In this document: piece by piece, positions 1 to 12,384 of the stretch
Position numbering within the stretch: the first letter of the stretch is position 1
Layout of the letters: each line of letters starts with the position of its first letter
NCBI RefSeq assembly: GCF_007565055.1
Contig: NC_044564.1
Location: 78,450,563 to 78,514,562 of the forward strand
Length of the DNA: 64,000 nt
DNA from: Rhinopithecus roxellana
Taxonomy: Eukaryota; Chordata; Mammalia; Primates; Cercopithecidae
Direction of reading: 5' to 3'
Translations under genes and position numbers: made by a program
Notes under the pieces: generated by a model
What the model was told of the DNA's origin: nothing
Seen by the model: only the letters and a program-made list of their open reading frames with translations
The model's database searches: none

Positions 1-576
1 TGGGCCCAGCTCATGAAACCATTTTTTCCTCTTAGGCCTTCAGGCCTGTGATGGTATGGCCCCCTCAAAGCTCTCTGACATGCCGTGGAGACATTTTCCC
101 CATTGTATTGGTGATTAACATTCAACTACTCATTACTTATGCAAATGTATGCAGCCAACTTGAATTTCTCCTCAGAAAATGGGATTTTCTTTTCTATCAC
201 ATTGTAAGGCTGCAAATTTTTCAAAATGCTATGCTTTGCTTTCCTTATAAAACTGAACACCTTTAACAGCACCCAAGTCACCTCTTGAATACTTTGCTGC
301 TTAGAAATTTTTTCTGTCAGTTACCCTAAATCGTCTCTCTCAAGTTCAAAGTTCCTCAAATCTCTAAGGCAGGGGTAAAATGTCACCAGTCTTTTTGCTA
401 AAACATAATGAGTCACCTTTGCTCCAGTTTCCAGCAAGTTCCTCATCTCCATCTGAGACCACCTCAGCCTGGATTTCATTGTTCATATCATTATCAGCAT
501 TTTGGTCAAAGCCACTCAACAAGTCTCCAGGGAGTTCCAAACTGTCCCACATTTCCCATCTTCTTCTTAGCCCTCC
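1..576 (-). mobile_element. MaLR (MST/THE1-type) provirus internal region, partial
   Basis: Read on the minus strand, this matches the start of the non-coding-like internal region of ERVL-MaLR elements. A short open frame at 364-552 reads through the family's typical acidic stretch (FDQNADNDMNNE, then VVSDGDEELAGNW). The element runs off the left edge of the window. It continues on the far side of an inserted LTR at 939-1041 and joins its own 5' LTR at 1042-1400. MaLR elements are non-autonomous and encode no intact proteins. I see only short decayed frames here. The MST versus THE1 subfamily was not resolved by eye. Confidence 0.85.
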
Positions 577-938
577 TGTGTTAGTTCATTTTCATGTTGC
601 TGATAAAGACATACCCAAGAGTGAGTAACTTACAAAAGAAAGAGGTTTAATTGGACTTACATTTCCACATGGCTGGGGAGGCCTCACAATCATGGCAGAA
701 GGCAAGGAGGAGCAAGTCACATCATATGTGGATGGTGGCAGGCAAAGAGAGAGTTTGTGCAGGAAAACTCCCCCTTACAATAACCATCAGATCTCATGAA
801 ATGTACTCACTATCAAGAGAACAGCACAGAAAACACCTGCCCCATGGAGAGAGGGACCCAATTCTCCTGTTGGATCCCTCCCACAACACATGGGAATTCA
901 AGATGAGATTTGGGTGGGGACACAGCCAAACCATATCA
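577..938 (-). mobile_element. Solo THE1/MST LTR nested inside a MaLR provirus
   Basis: This is a 362-bp LTR, TG...CA on the + strand, with the diagnostic MaLR sequence in reverse complement (ttagttcattttc near the start, ccaaaccatatca at the end). It is bounded by a perfect 5-bp direct repeat, CCTCC, at 572-576 and 939-943. The flanking internal sequence resumes in register on the right side. The length and the 5-bp duplication fit a recombined solo LTR of the ERVL-MaLR class. Confidence 0.9.
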
Positions 939-1400
939 CCTCCAAACTGTTCCAATCTCTGCCTGTTACCCAGTTCCAAAGTCGTTTCCATATTTTTGGG
1001 TATCTTTACAGCACCGCCCCACTCTACTGTTACCAATTGACTGTATTTGTCCATTTTTGCACTGCTGATAAAGACATACTCAAGACTGGGTAATTTATAA
1101 GAAAAAAAGAGATTTAATGGACTCGAAGTTCCACATAGCTGGGGAGGCCTCACAATCACGGCAGAAGGTGCAAGGTATGTCATACATGGCGGCAGACAAG
1201 AAAAGAGACCTTGTGCAGGGAAACTCCCCATTATAAAACCATCAGATCTTATGAGACTTATTCACTCTCATGAGAACAGCATGGAAAGACCACCCCCATG
1301 ATTCAATTACCTTCCATCAGATCCCTCCCATAACACATGGGAATTGTTGGAACTACAATTCAAGATGAGATTTGGGTTGGGACACAGCCAAACCATATCA
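939..1400 (-). mobile_element. MaLR 5' LTR (1042-1400) and start of internal region (939-1041)
   Basis: 1042-1400 is a second THE1/MST-type LTR on the minus strand, ending in the motif aaccatatca. Going left on the minus strand it is followed at once by the primer-binding-site area and the first ~100 bp of MaLR internal sequence (TTTGGAACTGGGTAAC on the minus strand). That sequence is then cut by the LTR at 577-938. The right end abuts an Alu fragment, so the provirus seems to have landed inside that Alu. The 3' LTR is outside the window. Confidence 0.85.
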
Positions 1401-1513
1401 GCTCAGGTCTCACTATGTTGCCCAGGCTGGTCTCAAAAGTCTGGCTCAAATGATCCTCCCACTTTTGCTTCCATAAGTGCTGGGATTACAGGCATGAGCC
1501 ACCATGCCCAGCC
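1401..1513 (-). mobile_element. Alu fragment (old Alu or Alu monomer)
   Basis: Reverse-complement Alu sequence: tctcactatgttgcccagg near the left and ggattacaggcatgagccac near the right. Only about 113 bp remain, and no poly-T is seen to the left, where the MaLR LTR begins. The simplest reading is an older Alu split by the MaLR insertion, with the rest lying outside the window. Confidence 0.85.
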
Positions 1514-4500
1514 GTATAACCCTTTTAATGTGCTATTAAATTCAGTTTGCTAGTACTGTGTTGAGAATTTCTGTATCTATGTTTATTAGGGATATTGGAC
1601 TGTAATTTCCTTTCTTTGTACCACCCTTGTCTGGCCCCTTAAAACTAGACCTCATAAAATGAATCAGGAAATGTTCCCTTCTTTTTGGTTTCTTGGAAGA
1701 GTTTAATTCTTCTTTAAATGTTTGGTGGAATTCAGCAGTGAAACCATCTGATTCTGGACTTTCCTTTGTCAGGAGATTTTTGAGTAGTTATTCAATCTCC
1801 TTACTCATTATTGTTCTGTTCAGCTTTTCTATTTATTCATGATTCAATCTTAGCAGGTTGTATGCATCAAGTTTATCTGTTTATTCTAGGTCATCCAATT
1901 TGTTAGCATATAATTTTTTATAGTAGTCTCTTACGATCATTTGTATTTCTGTGGTATCAATTATTATGTCTCCTAATACAAATATTTTATTTCTGATTTT
2001 ATTTCAGTCTTCTTTTCTTTCTTAGATAAGCTAAACACTTGTCAATTTCACTTACCTTTTCAAAAATTCAATTCTTGGGTTTTTTATCTTTTCTATTGTT
2101 GTTGCAGTCTGTTTTATTCCTTCTCTAATCTCTTTTTCTGACAACTTTGGGCTTAATTTGGTCTTTTTTTTCAGTTTCTTGAGGTACAAAGTCTGATTAA
2201 TTAAGATCATTCTTTTTTCCTAATGTAGTCATTTATTATTATAATCTTTTCTCTTAGATTTGTTATATTTGTTTCAATATATTTGTTATTCCTCTTTTTG
2301 AATCTTCTTTAAGCCATTGGTTGTTCAGGAGTGTGTTGTTTAATTTCATATATATTTGTAATTTTTTTTCCAGACGAAATCTCACTCTATTGCCCAGGCT
2401 GGAGTGTAGTGGTGCAATCTTGGCTCACTGCAAACTCCACTTCCCAGGTTCAAGTGATTCTCATGCCTCAGCCTCCCAAATAGCTGGGATTACAGGCATG
2501 CACCACCACACCTGGATAATTTTTGTAATTTTAGTAGATATGGGGTTTTGTCACATTGGCCAGACTGGTCTTGAACCCCTGACCTCATGTGATCCACCCT
2601 GCCTTGGCCTCCCAAAGTGTTGGGATTATAGGCGTGAGCCACCATACCCAGCCTATTTGTGAATTTTTTAGTTTTTTCTTGTTGATTTCTAATTGTATAA
2701 TGTTGTGGTCATAAGAATACTTGACATGTCAATCTTATTAAATTTGTTAAAACTTGTTTTGTGGTCAAGATATGATCTTTTCTGAAGAATGTTTAATGTG
2801 CACTTGAGAAGAATGTGTATTCTGCTACTCTTGGGTGGAATGTTCTATATATGTCTGTTAGTTTCATTTGGACTAAAGTGTAGTTCAAATCCAATGTTTC
2901 CTTATTGATTTTGTTGTGATACCTGTCCATTGTTGAAAGTGGGATGTTGAGGTCCCCTACTAATATTGTATTTCAATCTTATCTCTCTCTTCAGATGTAT
3001 TAATATTTGCTTTATATATTTAGGTTCTCTGATGGGTGCATATGTATTTACAATTGTTACATCTGTTAGTAAAGTATTCTTCATTGTGAATTTTTTTCTT
3101 TCAGCATTTTGAATATATTATCCCACTGTCTCATGGCTTGCAAGGTTTCTTCTAAGAAATCCACTGATAGTCTGATGAAGATTCCCTTGAAGATGGCAAG
3201 TCTCTTCTCTTGTGACTTTCAAAATTCTGCTTTTGATTTTTGGCAACTTAATTATAATTTGTCTTGGTGGAGTCCTGTTTGGGTTGACAGTGTCTCATAA
3301 GTTCATTAGCTTTCTTAACTTCTTTTCATCCTTTTTTTCTTTTTTCTCCTCTGACTCTACAATTTCAAATGATGTTACAGAATTTTTTATTTCATGGATT
3401 CTTTTTTCTGCCTGATGAAGTCTGCTGTTGATGCTCTATTGCACTTTTTATTATATTCACCGTATTCATTAGCTCAACAATTTTTTATTTTTTCATGATT
3501 TTTTATTTTTGTATGATTTGTATCTCTTTGTTGAACTTCTCATTCTTTGCATGTATTGTTTTTCTGTTTTTATTGAGTGGTATATCTGTGATCTCTTTTA
3601 GCTTGCTGAGCTTTCTTAAAACAATTATTTTGAATTTTTTGTCAGGTTATTCATATATCTCCATTACTTTGGGAGTCACTTATTGGAAAATTACTGTATT
3701 CCTTTGGTGTTGCCATGTTTCCTTGGTTGTTGTATTTATTTTTTCATGTTCCTTTCAGTCTTGCATTGCTGTCTTCACATCTGAAGAAGCAATAACCTCC
3801 TCCAGTATGTAGTGGCTGGCTTTGGGAAAGAAACATCTTCACCAGTCAGCCCAGCTAGTGATTCTGAGGCTGTCTCAGAACTTTTCTTTGGATGTGCCCA
3901 CTCTACTCCTCTTATTTCCTCTTGGAGGTTTGCTGGGAGTCTTAAGATTATATGCCTTCTTTCATCTTGCAAAGGCCAGGCTGGGTTTTGACAGCCTCCA
4001 CTTTCCTGAATCAGGTTGGCTGACTGCAAATGATTGCAAACCATCTACAAAGACTCACATTTGCTATATGGCAGGGGCATGTGCAGTGAGTGAGCCACAG
4101 GGGAGGGAGAGAGGAGTTGTGTGGAGTATTAGGAGCTCCTGTAGGACAGTAAGGGAGCATAGTGTACAGGCAAGGCATCCCAAGTGGTTAATAGAAAGCT
4201 CTTAATAAAGTTCAAGAAGCAGTTAGTAGACTACCCAGAACTTTAATTTTGAGCCCTGGTTGCTGTGAGTTCCCACCTCTCTTCTCTGTTCCCAGCCTTT
4301 CCAGCCACTCAGCCATGCTGATCCACTTAGTATTCTGGGTGGGGCAAGAAAAAAATGGGCATCTTGGACAGCATTCTGTACATCTGGTGAACCTAGGCAC
4401 TCATTCACTACACTCTCACTTTCCTCCATGGGAGAAATAATGGACTAAGGAGGTCTCTCTTGGCACCAAGCTGTGCTATCTTGGGGAAGAGATGATGCAG

Positions 4501-4690
4501 ATAAAGTATTTCTTACCCTTTTCAATGCACCTATTCTCAGAAAATTTGCTCCAACACTGTGCTAGAACTTCTCTGCTAGACTTCCAGACTGCAACAAAGA
4601 GACTCTCTGTGGGTGATTATCAATGTCAGTGCACTATAGGGAAACGAGGGTAGAAAACTCCTCTTCTGCCATCTTGCTGATGTCACTGTA
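1514..4690 (-). mobile_element. Old L1 LINE with internal deletion, minus strand
   Basis: On the minus strand this reads L1 5'UTR (about 4690 down to 3090), then part of ORF2, running off into the Alu at 1513. The 2902-3084 minus frame contains NTYAPIREPKYIKQIL, the counterpart of the L1 endonuclease stretch NIYAPNTGAP..IKQVL. At about 3085 the sequence jumps from 5'UTR-like sequence straight into the endonuclease, so ORF1 and the endonuclease N-terminus are missing. The right end (ctcttctgccatcttgctg) looks like an L1M-type 5' start. It is interrupted by an AluS at about 2361-2653. Many stops; not functional. The family (L1M class) is by eye. Confidence 0.8.
2361..2653 (-). mobile_element. 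AluS-like SINE
   Basis: Near full-length Alu in reverse orientation, from the poly-T at about 2361 to the 5' end ccatacccagcc. The flanks repeat as tatttgt-aatttt (about 2353-2367 and 2654-2668), which fits a target-site duplication. It sits inside the old L1. Confidence 0.9.
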
Positions 4691-4949
4691 GAGTTGTTGG
4701 ATTTCTTGTTATCTGCAGCCTCACATTCAAACTACCATACTACATAGTCTGGGACTTGTGAATAGAAATGTTTCTCTCAAGTATTCACTGACTCACTGAC
4801 TTGCCTTTCCAATGTCATTGGTTATACCTCAGTTCTTTAATGTTACCGTCATTGAAAGGGGCTGTTCAAGGGAACCAATGCGTTAGGCAGGCACATTCTT
4901 CTTGCTTAGCCCTAAATAATGGCTTCATCATAGTCTCTATTACCTGTTT
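4691..4949. other. No recognised element
   Basis: Short gap between the old L1 5' end and the AluY. I see no reading frame or repeat that I can name. Confidence 0.5.
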
Positions 4950-4958
4950 TCTGTGTTT

Positions 4959-5248
4959 CTTTTTTTTTTTTTTTTTTTTTGAGACAGAGTCTCGCTCTGT
5001 CGCCCAGGCTGGAGTGCAGTGGAGGGATCTGGGTCACTGCAAGCTCCGCCTCCCGGGTTCATACCATTCTCCTGCCTCAGTCCCCTGAGTAGCTTGGACT
5101 ACATGAGCCCACCACCACACCCAGCTAATTTTTTGTATTCGTAGTAGAGTCAGGGTTTCATTGTGTTAGTCAGGATGGTCTCGATCTCCTGACCTCGTGA
5201 TCTGCCTGCCTCGGCCTCCCAAAGTTCTGGGCCACCGTGCCTGGCCCC
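4959..5248 (-). mobile_element. AluY-like SINE with small internal deletion
   Basis: Reverse-orientation Alu with a 21-T tail (4960-4980) and the AluY-type segment gcaagctccgcctcccggg. About 13 bp of the usual ggattacaggcgtgag block near the 5' end are missing (around 5228-5233). The 9-bp direct repeat TCTGTGTTT at 4950-4958 and 5249-5257 is the target duplication. Confidence 0.92.
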
Positions 5249-5424
5249 TCTGTGTTTAAGGGAAAAAAACATGCTTTCTTTTTCTCTCCCTGCCCTCCAT
5301 CCCCTCTCATTATATCTCTTTGCACTAGCCAGGGAACCATTACATATCTAAAAGTGCATTCTGACAAAGAGAAGAAATAATTTTAAATTCCCAATATTAC
5401 ATAGGAGGAATGTGTCATCTGCAA

Positions 5425-5890
5425 AATAAAGTCCACATTCCTAAACTTAGCACATATTTGGCTCTTGACTGCGTTTCCAACCTTATCCAATACTGATACC
5501 TTGAATGAATGCCATACAATATTTTTCTCAGGAAGCACCAAGGTATTTTCTCATCTTCAGGTCTTTTTTCACACATGCATGTTATCTGCCTTGAATGCCT
5601 TGAATTTCCCATCTCATCTGCTTGATAATGTCCTTTTCATTTCTTAAGACCCAGTTCAAGGACCTTCTATGTGAAGTGTTTCCAAAATCACCTAAAAAGC
5701 ATTCATCAGTTCTTTCTGTGTGTAGTCTATGGTAACCTATTGCTCTTATATCCTATATTTAATTTTTTCTTCACTATATCATGCATTCCTAATTATATTT
5801 TGTCTTATTCTTTGCAAATCCAGAACCTACCACAGTATCCATTTAAATAGCACTCTTCCACTAATGAATGAATGACTGAATGAGAATCTA
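5425..5890 (+). mobile_element. L2 LINE 3' fragment
   Basis: Diverged match to the L2 3' region in order: gcctt-aat-ccca segments, cattt-ttaagacccagttcaa, the fish-like 3' tail region, and a final block ending in aatgaatgaatgactgaatg. There are no coding remnants. Assigned from layout similarity, not a computed alignment. Confidence 0.6.
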
Positions 5891-7756
5891 TATTCCCTCT
5901 GGACCCAAATGAAATTTTAAAATTACTTTAGGCCTTTCTTATGAGATCTAAAAGGCTAGCAACTTTGCATCATCATTATTGAAAGCACGTAGGCTATCTG
6001 ATTCCATGCAGGGAAAATTAAAATAACAAAAGCAAAGATATTATCTATTAGGAAATGTGTGTAGTGCTGAGGCTCTGATATTTATCTTGCTCACTCCTAA
6101 TTTTTTCAGATCCCTCACATCACAGAAGTTAAGATCTTCCTTTGCCTTATCTCTGAATAAATTAAATTTCTGATTAGAACCAATGGAAGGTTTTGCCCAA
6201 AGGAGATTTTTAAAATGAGAAAATTCTTGCAGGACTGATTTCAAAGCTAAGTCCTCAACTGCAACAGGACAATATGTCACTGACCTTTAAATTTAATAAA
6301 GGATCTGTAGCCCACACTTGTTCTTCTTAGAGTAATGGGGTGAGTGCTCTGGGAATCTTGCCAAATGCCCCAACTCTAAAATCCAGGTCTCCATGGATAT
6401 ACAGAAAGACTAAATGGTTTTCTACCATTTTAACCATTCAAATTATCATTACACAGTAATAACTGCTCTTTCCAGTTCTGTATAACCCAGAAACTTAACC
6501 AGGATGTCTATACTTGTTTAGTCAAATCACTTGTAACAGATCAAGGAAGAGTTAAAAAAGATTTAGAAAAGATAAAAATAATTTCACTTCTGGAGTAGCA
6601 GTTGTTTGAGATGGATCCATAGTTTCCATATATTAAGTATAGTTCACCTAGTTTCTTGGATAAACAGAAATTTTCCAACTATGGAATAAGAAAAGATGAT
6701 AGAAAGAAAGGTATCTTAAGAAAAATAGACTTCCTAGTGGCACTTTGCCAGACACATTTCTATCTGACTCAGTTTTCAAGAGCTAGACAAACAGTCCTTC
6801 CCTGGATCCTGAGAAGAAAGGTTGTCAATACCCAAAGATCAAAAACAGCTTGTCCATAGATATATCTAAAGTATAGTCGGTGTGGCTATGAGGCAGTATA
6901 GCTACATTAGAAAGCCCTGAAAAGTATTTTGGTAAACACCATTAAATCCTTTTGGAACACTGTAAATTATAATAAGCAAATTATTTAAAACCAGAAATAT
7001 TATTCAGTGAGATCACTAACCCAGTATCCACATAGCCAAATAAGTGTTCAGGTTTCCACAAACAACTGGGAGTTCTTAGCAAATGTTCATTGAACAAGTA
7101 TAACCTTATTGAAAGAGACACAAAAAGCCGAAGAAGAATGAAACATAAAGATTAGGAAGCTCTTACTAGATAATTGTAGAGTTTACGGTATTTGGCCCTC
7201 CAAGAAGAGTTGCTCACATAGCTATGTAAGGCAATGTAGAAATGTGAAATCACAAAGAGATTTATAAACCAGAAAAGAACAACATCAATAAACAGCCAGA
7301 GAAAAAGGAGAGAAATTTCACTACTTATTTTAAAAATAAGTAGTAAATGTATAGAGAATCTAATACTCCTGCATATACTACTAGAGACACATTCATCTAT
7401 GTAAAGCTGATTATTAAGGACCTAATGAAAGGAATGGTTTCTACGAACCAAGGATTTTATCAGATTCTAATAAGGGAAACCAGTAGTTTAAGAGTTATGC
7501 CTATAGATAGGCCTAAGTAAATTATTTTTTAAATTTGTCTTTAGTTCACCCTTTGTGTGAATCTAGTTATATTCATTATTTCATTTGTGTCTACAGTACT
7601 CAAATTAAAGAATCCTAATCAGGTGCGAAAGGAGAAACATTTTTATTCAACTAGATATATAAGAGTCTAATTTGGGTGACTTCGCAGTAATAGAGGAAAC
7701 AAAGTCTTTCATAATAGTTGCACTAGTAAATTCCTCGTGTCTGAACCAAAACCAAG
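5891..7756. other. Unassigned non-coding stretch
   Basis: AT-rich DNA with no open frame above about 80 codons and no repeat that I can name. It may hold heavily decayed repeats. No promoter or exon signature was recognised. Confidence 0.5.
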
Positions 7757-7970
7757 GTTAGTCAATCTCAAAATTTTTGGCCTTTTGGATTGGTTAATTC
7801 TTTTGTGAAAAGAGGTGCCCTATGTATTGTGGGATATTTAACAGCATCTCTGGCTAGTAGGATGCACGCACATTCATGCACACGCACACAATACACACTC
7901 ACACAGTTCTGTCAACCAAAAATGTCTCTGGGAGGGCAGGCTGCAAAACTGTCCCTTGTTGAGAAACACT
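7757..7970 (-). mobile_element. MER20-like hAT-Charlie element with CA-rich tract
   Basis: In reverse complement the order of blocks fits MER20: gtcaatctcaa...tttttggcc, attgtgggatatttaacagc, ctctggctagtaggatgc, gtcaaccaaaaatgtctc, and the terminal ttgagaaacactaag. A CA/CG-rich microsatellite-like run at about 7866-7907 expands the middle. Non-autonomous DNA transposon; no coding capacity. Confidence 0.8.
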
Positions 7971-9206
7971 AAGAATAAATAAATTTAGATCTGACTTGAA
8001 CATTGGCAAATAACGGTGATAATTGCTACTCCACATACTAATCTTGGAGCATTGCAAGTTTAAGTTTTTGAATTTCTTAATCTCTTTAAGTCAGATTTCC
8101 AAAGGTGGCTTCGATTTTTCTAAGGTCATTATATACTTGCATGCAGGAAGTTATTAGTCAGCTTAAACTGTCAATGTTAAAATAAAATCTCTCCAAATTT
8201 CTCTACCACAAAATGAGAGTGTGTATGGGCACAAGAGAGAAAGAAGTGCACGGTTTTTTGTTTATTTTTTTTAATATGCATATGTATTTGGAAAAAGCAT
8301 TTCTCTTCACCCTCTCAGGAACATTAAAATCAACTCTGGTCATTCCAACAAATATGTCCTTTATTGTTGAAAATAATTCAAACCAACAAAGGAAGAGATG
8401 GGCCTGTACTCTTATAAGCACTTTCAATCTATGTAAAGTTGGGTTTAATTGATTCACTTGTTGATTCATACCGGGTCTCCACATTGGTGTCTGGAGCAGC
8501 TTGAACAGGGAGGAAAAAAAGAAAAATATCAAAAGTACTATCCTTATGGCAGAGTTGATTGCAGTGATCAACTACCAATTACATGATTTTGATGAAAATG
8601 GCTCCTAAAGAGGGATTCTTGTAAGAATACTGAAAACCATAGTTACATTGTAGCATTCCAGAAACAATTAGAATGTTATTGTGGTTTTCTGAATGGCCAA
8701 GTCTGTGGAGGAAGTGGCCATTCATGCCTTCTTCAGCATTTCTCTGACACTACCTCTTTTCCAAGGGTTTGTGAAAGATTTCTGAATCCAAATCCTCTCC
8801 AAGACTATATGAGTATCCCTATCCTGAGACTTTCGTGTCTTGGATGACATGAGCAAGTAACACTATTTTATGATATTGAGCCCTATAACCTACAAGGTTC
8901 CCTTTAATTTGAATGTCTTTTCACCTGGTCTCTGATATATCCACATAGCACACAACAATCAACTAAGAAAAACCTGTACTCTTTGTTCTACAACCTGAGG
9001 TTAATGATGCACCAGAATACTTGGAAATGGCATTTGTAATTGGTCTCACTGGCATTTGACTGCCTTCTTACCTAAATGTATTTTGACTTTATTTGCCCCT
9101 CTTATTCTCCTTGATTTGTTAGACCCTCAGGGAGACCTTGACAATGTTCTAGTTTTAGAACCCAATCACTGTACTGACCACTGAGTGAACACAAATCTGT
9201 ACCTTT
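7971..9206. other. Unassigned non-coding stretch
   Basis: No repeat family recognised with confidence. The opposing short frames around 8203-8571 have no recognisable domain and look like chance. Confidence 0.5.
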
Positions 9207-9570
9207 TGATGTGTTCCCACCCAAATCTCATCTTGAATTAAAGTTATCATAATCCCCACATGTGGTGGGAGGGACCCAGTGGGAGATAATTGAATCATGG
9301 GGGCATTTTCCTCCATGCTATTTTTGTGATAGCAAGTAAGTTCTCATGATATCTGATCGTTTTATAAGAAGCATCCCCCTTCGCTTGGCTCTGATTCTTC
9401 TCTCTCCTGCTACCATGTGAAGAAAGATGTGTTTGCTTCCCCTTCTGTCATGATTGTAAGTTCCCTGAGGTCTCCTAAGCCATGCGGAACTGTGAGTCAG
9501 TTAAAACTCTTTCCTTTATAAATTACCCAGTCTTGGGTATTTCTTCATAGCAGCATGAGAACAGCACACA
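9207..9570 (+). mobile_element. THE1/MST-type MaLR LTR
   Basis: Plus-strand LTR with the blocks cccacccaaatctcatcttg, gggagggacccagtgggag, taattgaatcatgggggc and ataaattacccagtcttggg. About 11 bp near the start are missing compared with the family's usual tgatatggtttggctgtg opening. No clear 5-bp duplication is left. Confidence 0.9.
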
Positions 9571-9644
9571 AAGGCATGTGATTCACCTTAAAATTCAAAA
9601 TTCTGAATCCTAAATCATCTTATTTTTACTATACTTTATGGAAA

Positions 9645-10205
9645 ATTGTATTTTCCAAAGATAGCAACAGTATCTCCCATCGCACATGCTCTTCTGAAAC
9701 ATCACCACTTCCCCATCAGGAGGTCAAGTCTATTTCCCCTCCTCTTGAACATGGGCAGGCCTTTGTGACTGCTTCAACCAATGAAATACAATAAAAGAAA
9801 TTATTTGGGACTTTCCAGAGTAGGGCATAAAAAGTCATTTTATTTCTGCCTTGTTCTCTGAGGATACTCACTATTGGGAACCCAGCCACCATGCTCTGAA
9901 GAAGCTCAAGGAGTCCATGGAGAGACTTGTGTGGAAAGAACTGAAAACTGTGGTCCACAACACTAGCTGAATTCCTAGCTAACAATCAGCATCAACTGGT
10001 AATTGAGTCATCTTGAAAGTAGATCCTCTATTTCCTGGGGTAACTTACTTAGCCAACACCAAAAAGCATAGAGACAACACTGAGAAGAGACTATTTGAAC
10101 CCTACCCAAATTACAGATTTATGGCAAAATAAATGATTGCTGTTGTCTTAAGCCAGTGAATTTTCGGGAGGTTTGTTATGCAGTTAATAGATAACTGATA
10201 TATAC
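9645..10205 (+). mobile_element. MLT1-type MaLR LTR
   Basis: Diverged LTR with the MLT1-like order: cctcttgaacatgggcaggcc, gtgactgcttcaaccaatg, gggaacccagccaccatg, aacaatcagcatcaactg, aataaatgattgctgttg (polyadenylation region), and ending near gttatgcagttaatagataactg. The left boundary is approximate. Confidence 0.75.
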
Positions 10206-10299
10206 TTTATTATTTTAAGACTTAGCAAGTATTCACAAAATATAATGAATTATAGGAATTTCTCCAGATAAAATATTTAAACAAGCACAATGTAAGCAT

Positions 10300-10610
10300 A
10301 TATATTGTTTTTGGGGGGTTTTTTTTGAGACGAGTCTCGCTCTGTCGCTCAGGCTGGAGTGCAGTGGCGCGATCTCGGCTTACTGCAAGCTCCGCCTCCC
10401 GGGTTCATACCATTCTCCTGCCTCAGCTTCCCAAGTAACTAGGACTACAGGCGCCCGCCACCACGCCCAGCTAATTTTTTGTATTTTGTTTAGTAGAGAC
10501 GGGGTTTCACCGTATTAGCCAGGAGGATCTCAATCTCCTGACTTCGTGATCCAACCACCTCGGCCTCCCAAAGTGGTGGGATTACAGACCTGAGCCACCG
10601 CGCCCAGCCT
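10300..10610 (-). mobile_element. AluY-like SINE
   Basis: Full-length reverse-orientation Alu with gcaagctccgcctcccggg and the CpG-rich block ctacaggcgcccgccacc retained, so relatively young. A short direct repeat TAAGCAT occurs at 10293-10299 and 10611-10617, compatible with a target duplication next to an interrupted poly-T tail. Confidence 0.9.
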
Positions 10611-10639
10611 TAAGCATTTTTAAATGAGGTTTATTATAA

Positions 10640-11036
10640 GAATAATTACATTAAAGAAAAAAATTTTTTTTAAAGATGTTCAACAATTAGGCACCATGTA
10701 AATAATATGTGGCACATTTACACAGTTGTGCATAGTGAGCCACTGTTTTAAGAGATGACTTTTGTGGTACATTAAGATAGAAATTTTTAAATAGTAACCA
10801 AACAGCAGATTTTAAAACAGTATGCATACAATGATGAAAATTTTGTGACATGTATTAGTGTGTGAATATGTATATTTATAAAAAGGAAAAAGTCTCCAAA
10901 TCTATACTCCAAAATATGTACAAAGGTTACTTCTGTGTGACAGGTGTATGTCATTTTTACATTCTTTCCTGTTTATCTGAATATTCTTTTTCTTCATTGA
11001 TCATGGTTTTAAATAATTTTTAAAACTAAATCAATC
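10640..11036 (+). mobile_element. L1ME-like 3' fragment
   Basis: Diverged plus-strand similarity to the ORF2 end and 3'UTR of old L1M/L1ME elements: an acagtatgcatacaatgatg block, then the gg-tatac-ccaaaatatgt block, then a T-rich end with cattgatcatggttttaaat. Probably continues from before the AluY. Assigned by eye. Confidence 0.55.
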
Positions 11037-11040
11037 AAAG

Positions 11041-12384
11041 GGTTCCCTTTATCATTTTAGTGCAGGGTAAAGGATTGTGCCAGACCATCTTTGCCTGCAC
11101 TTGTGTTTCCAGAAACTGAATTCGGCTGCAGCATATTCAAATGCATACCGTGGTGAGTTGGGCCATAACAGGATTCCTCTCTAATTCCTGATGTTTTATT
11201 TTCCCCTACGTCATTTTCCAGAGCCTCCAGATCAGGAGGATACAAATTTCTTTTCTTTCCAGAGTAGAAACCAGGAGGCCAGCAGCATAAATGCAAGGGA
11301 AGAAACTTCTTCATGCGTGAAGGATTAGGGGCTGGCAGCAATAGTAGCAGCAATAATGCCAACATCGAGTGTGATTTTTGAAAATCTCTGTCACAATGGA
11401 GAAAGGGATTCAAGTGACTGACTGTTTCGTGTGGAAGAAAAGTTTAATTCTTTCTTTGCATCTGAAAGGGCAGGTTTGGATAAAGCACTAGACAATGGGA
11501 AAAGAGAAGAAGAAATTGGCCCCTCAAATAAGTCAACCTTTCCAACCCTATTTAAAACCAGCTTGCGGAAGTAGGTTTTCCCACTTCATTGTGTACACTC
11601 TGCCTTGTTTCCTTTTCTTCTGTCTTCGAAAATTAAATTCAAAAACTGTGTGCTACACCTTCCCCCAGTTGCACTAAGAGCCCATATTATTGGTGCATCA
11701 GCACATCAGTCCTCTGGGCTTTGAACAGATGTTTGTGTAGGGTATGGGAGTGGAGGTGGAGGGATGTCCTATCACCAGTCCTATAACCTGAACTTAAAGC
11801 TTATGCTTTTCAAGAAAAACATTTTAACCACGTAATTTAAATGTTTATCATGGGAGTGACAAGCTCATTCACTTTGGAAAGAATTGAAAAAGTGGCTGCT
11901 ACACTTTCCTATCTCCTCTTCCCTTCTCTTCTTCTGAAAGGGACTTCCTATTGAAATTATCCGCTACAAAACACAGCAAAGTCTCACTTTCCTATTCCCA
12001 CATGGGCTGCAGTTCAGCTGAAATCATCTGACCTGGTGTCACAGCCAAGCCTTGAAGACTCTACATTATATATCTGTAAGCAGAGTTTGTCCTGGTGGCC
12101 TGTTATGGATCAACAAGGAAGGAAAGAGAAGGGCTCAGGGTTAGCTAAAATGCATTTACTGGGGTGAGTTGCCTGCCTGGGTGATTATCACAGGAAAAGA
12201 TTTTCCCAGCCACATGTAGATCAGTATCAGTCTCTCTAATTTGGAGATATAAGGTAGAAAAGAAGACCAGAGAATGACATTTGCAAATTGCTTATTGACT
12301 TTAAAGTGGCCTAATTCCTTACCAAGTACCAGGCAGGGAATGTACACATTTCACATGAAAGCTTTGGAATGCTGGGTTTTTTAG
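11041..12384. other. Unassigned non-coding stretch
   Basis: No named repeat recognised. The minus frame 11057-11413 (118 codons) has no domain, signal peptide or conserved motif that I can see, and I treat it as chance. Confidence 0.5.

Noticed and set aside
794..1231. 145-codon minus frame as a gene
   Set aside because: It lies wholly inside MaLR LTR and adjoining internal sequence; non-coding by family knowledge.
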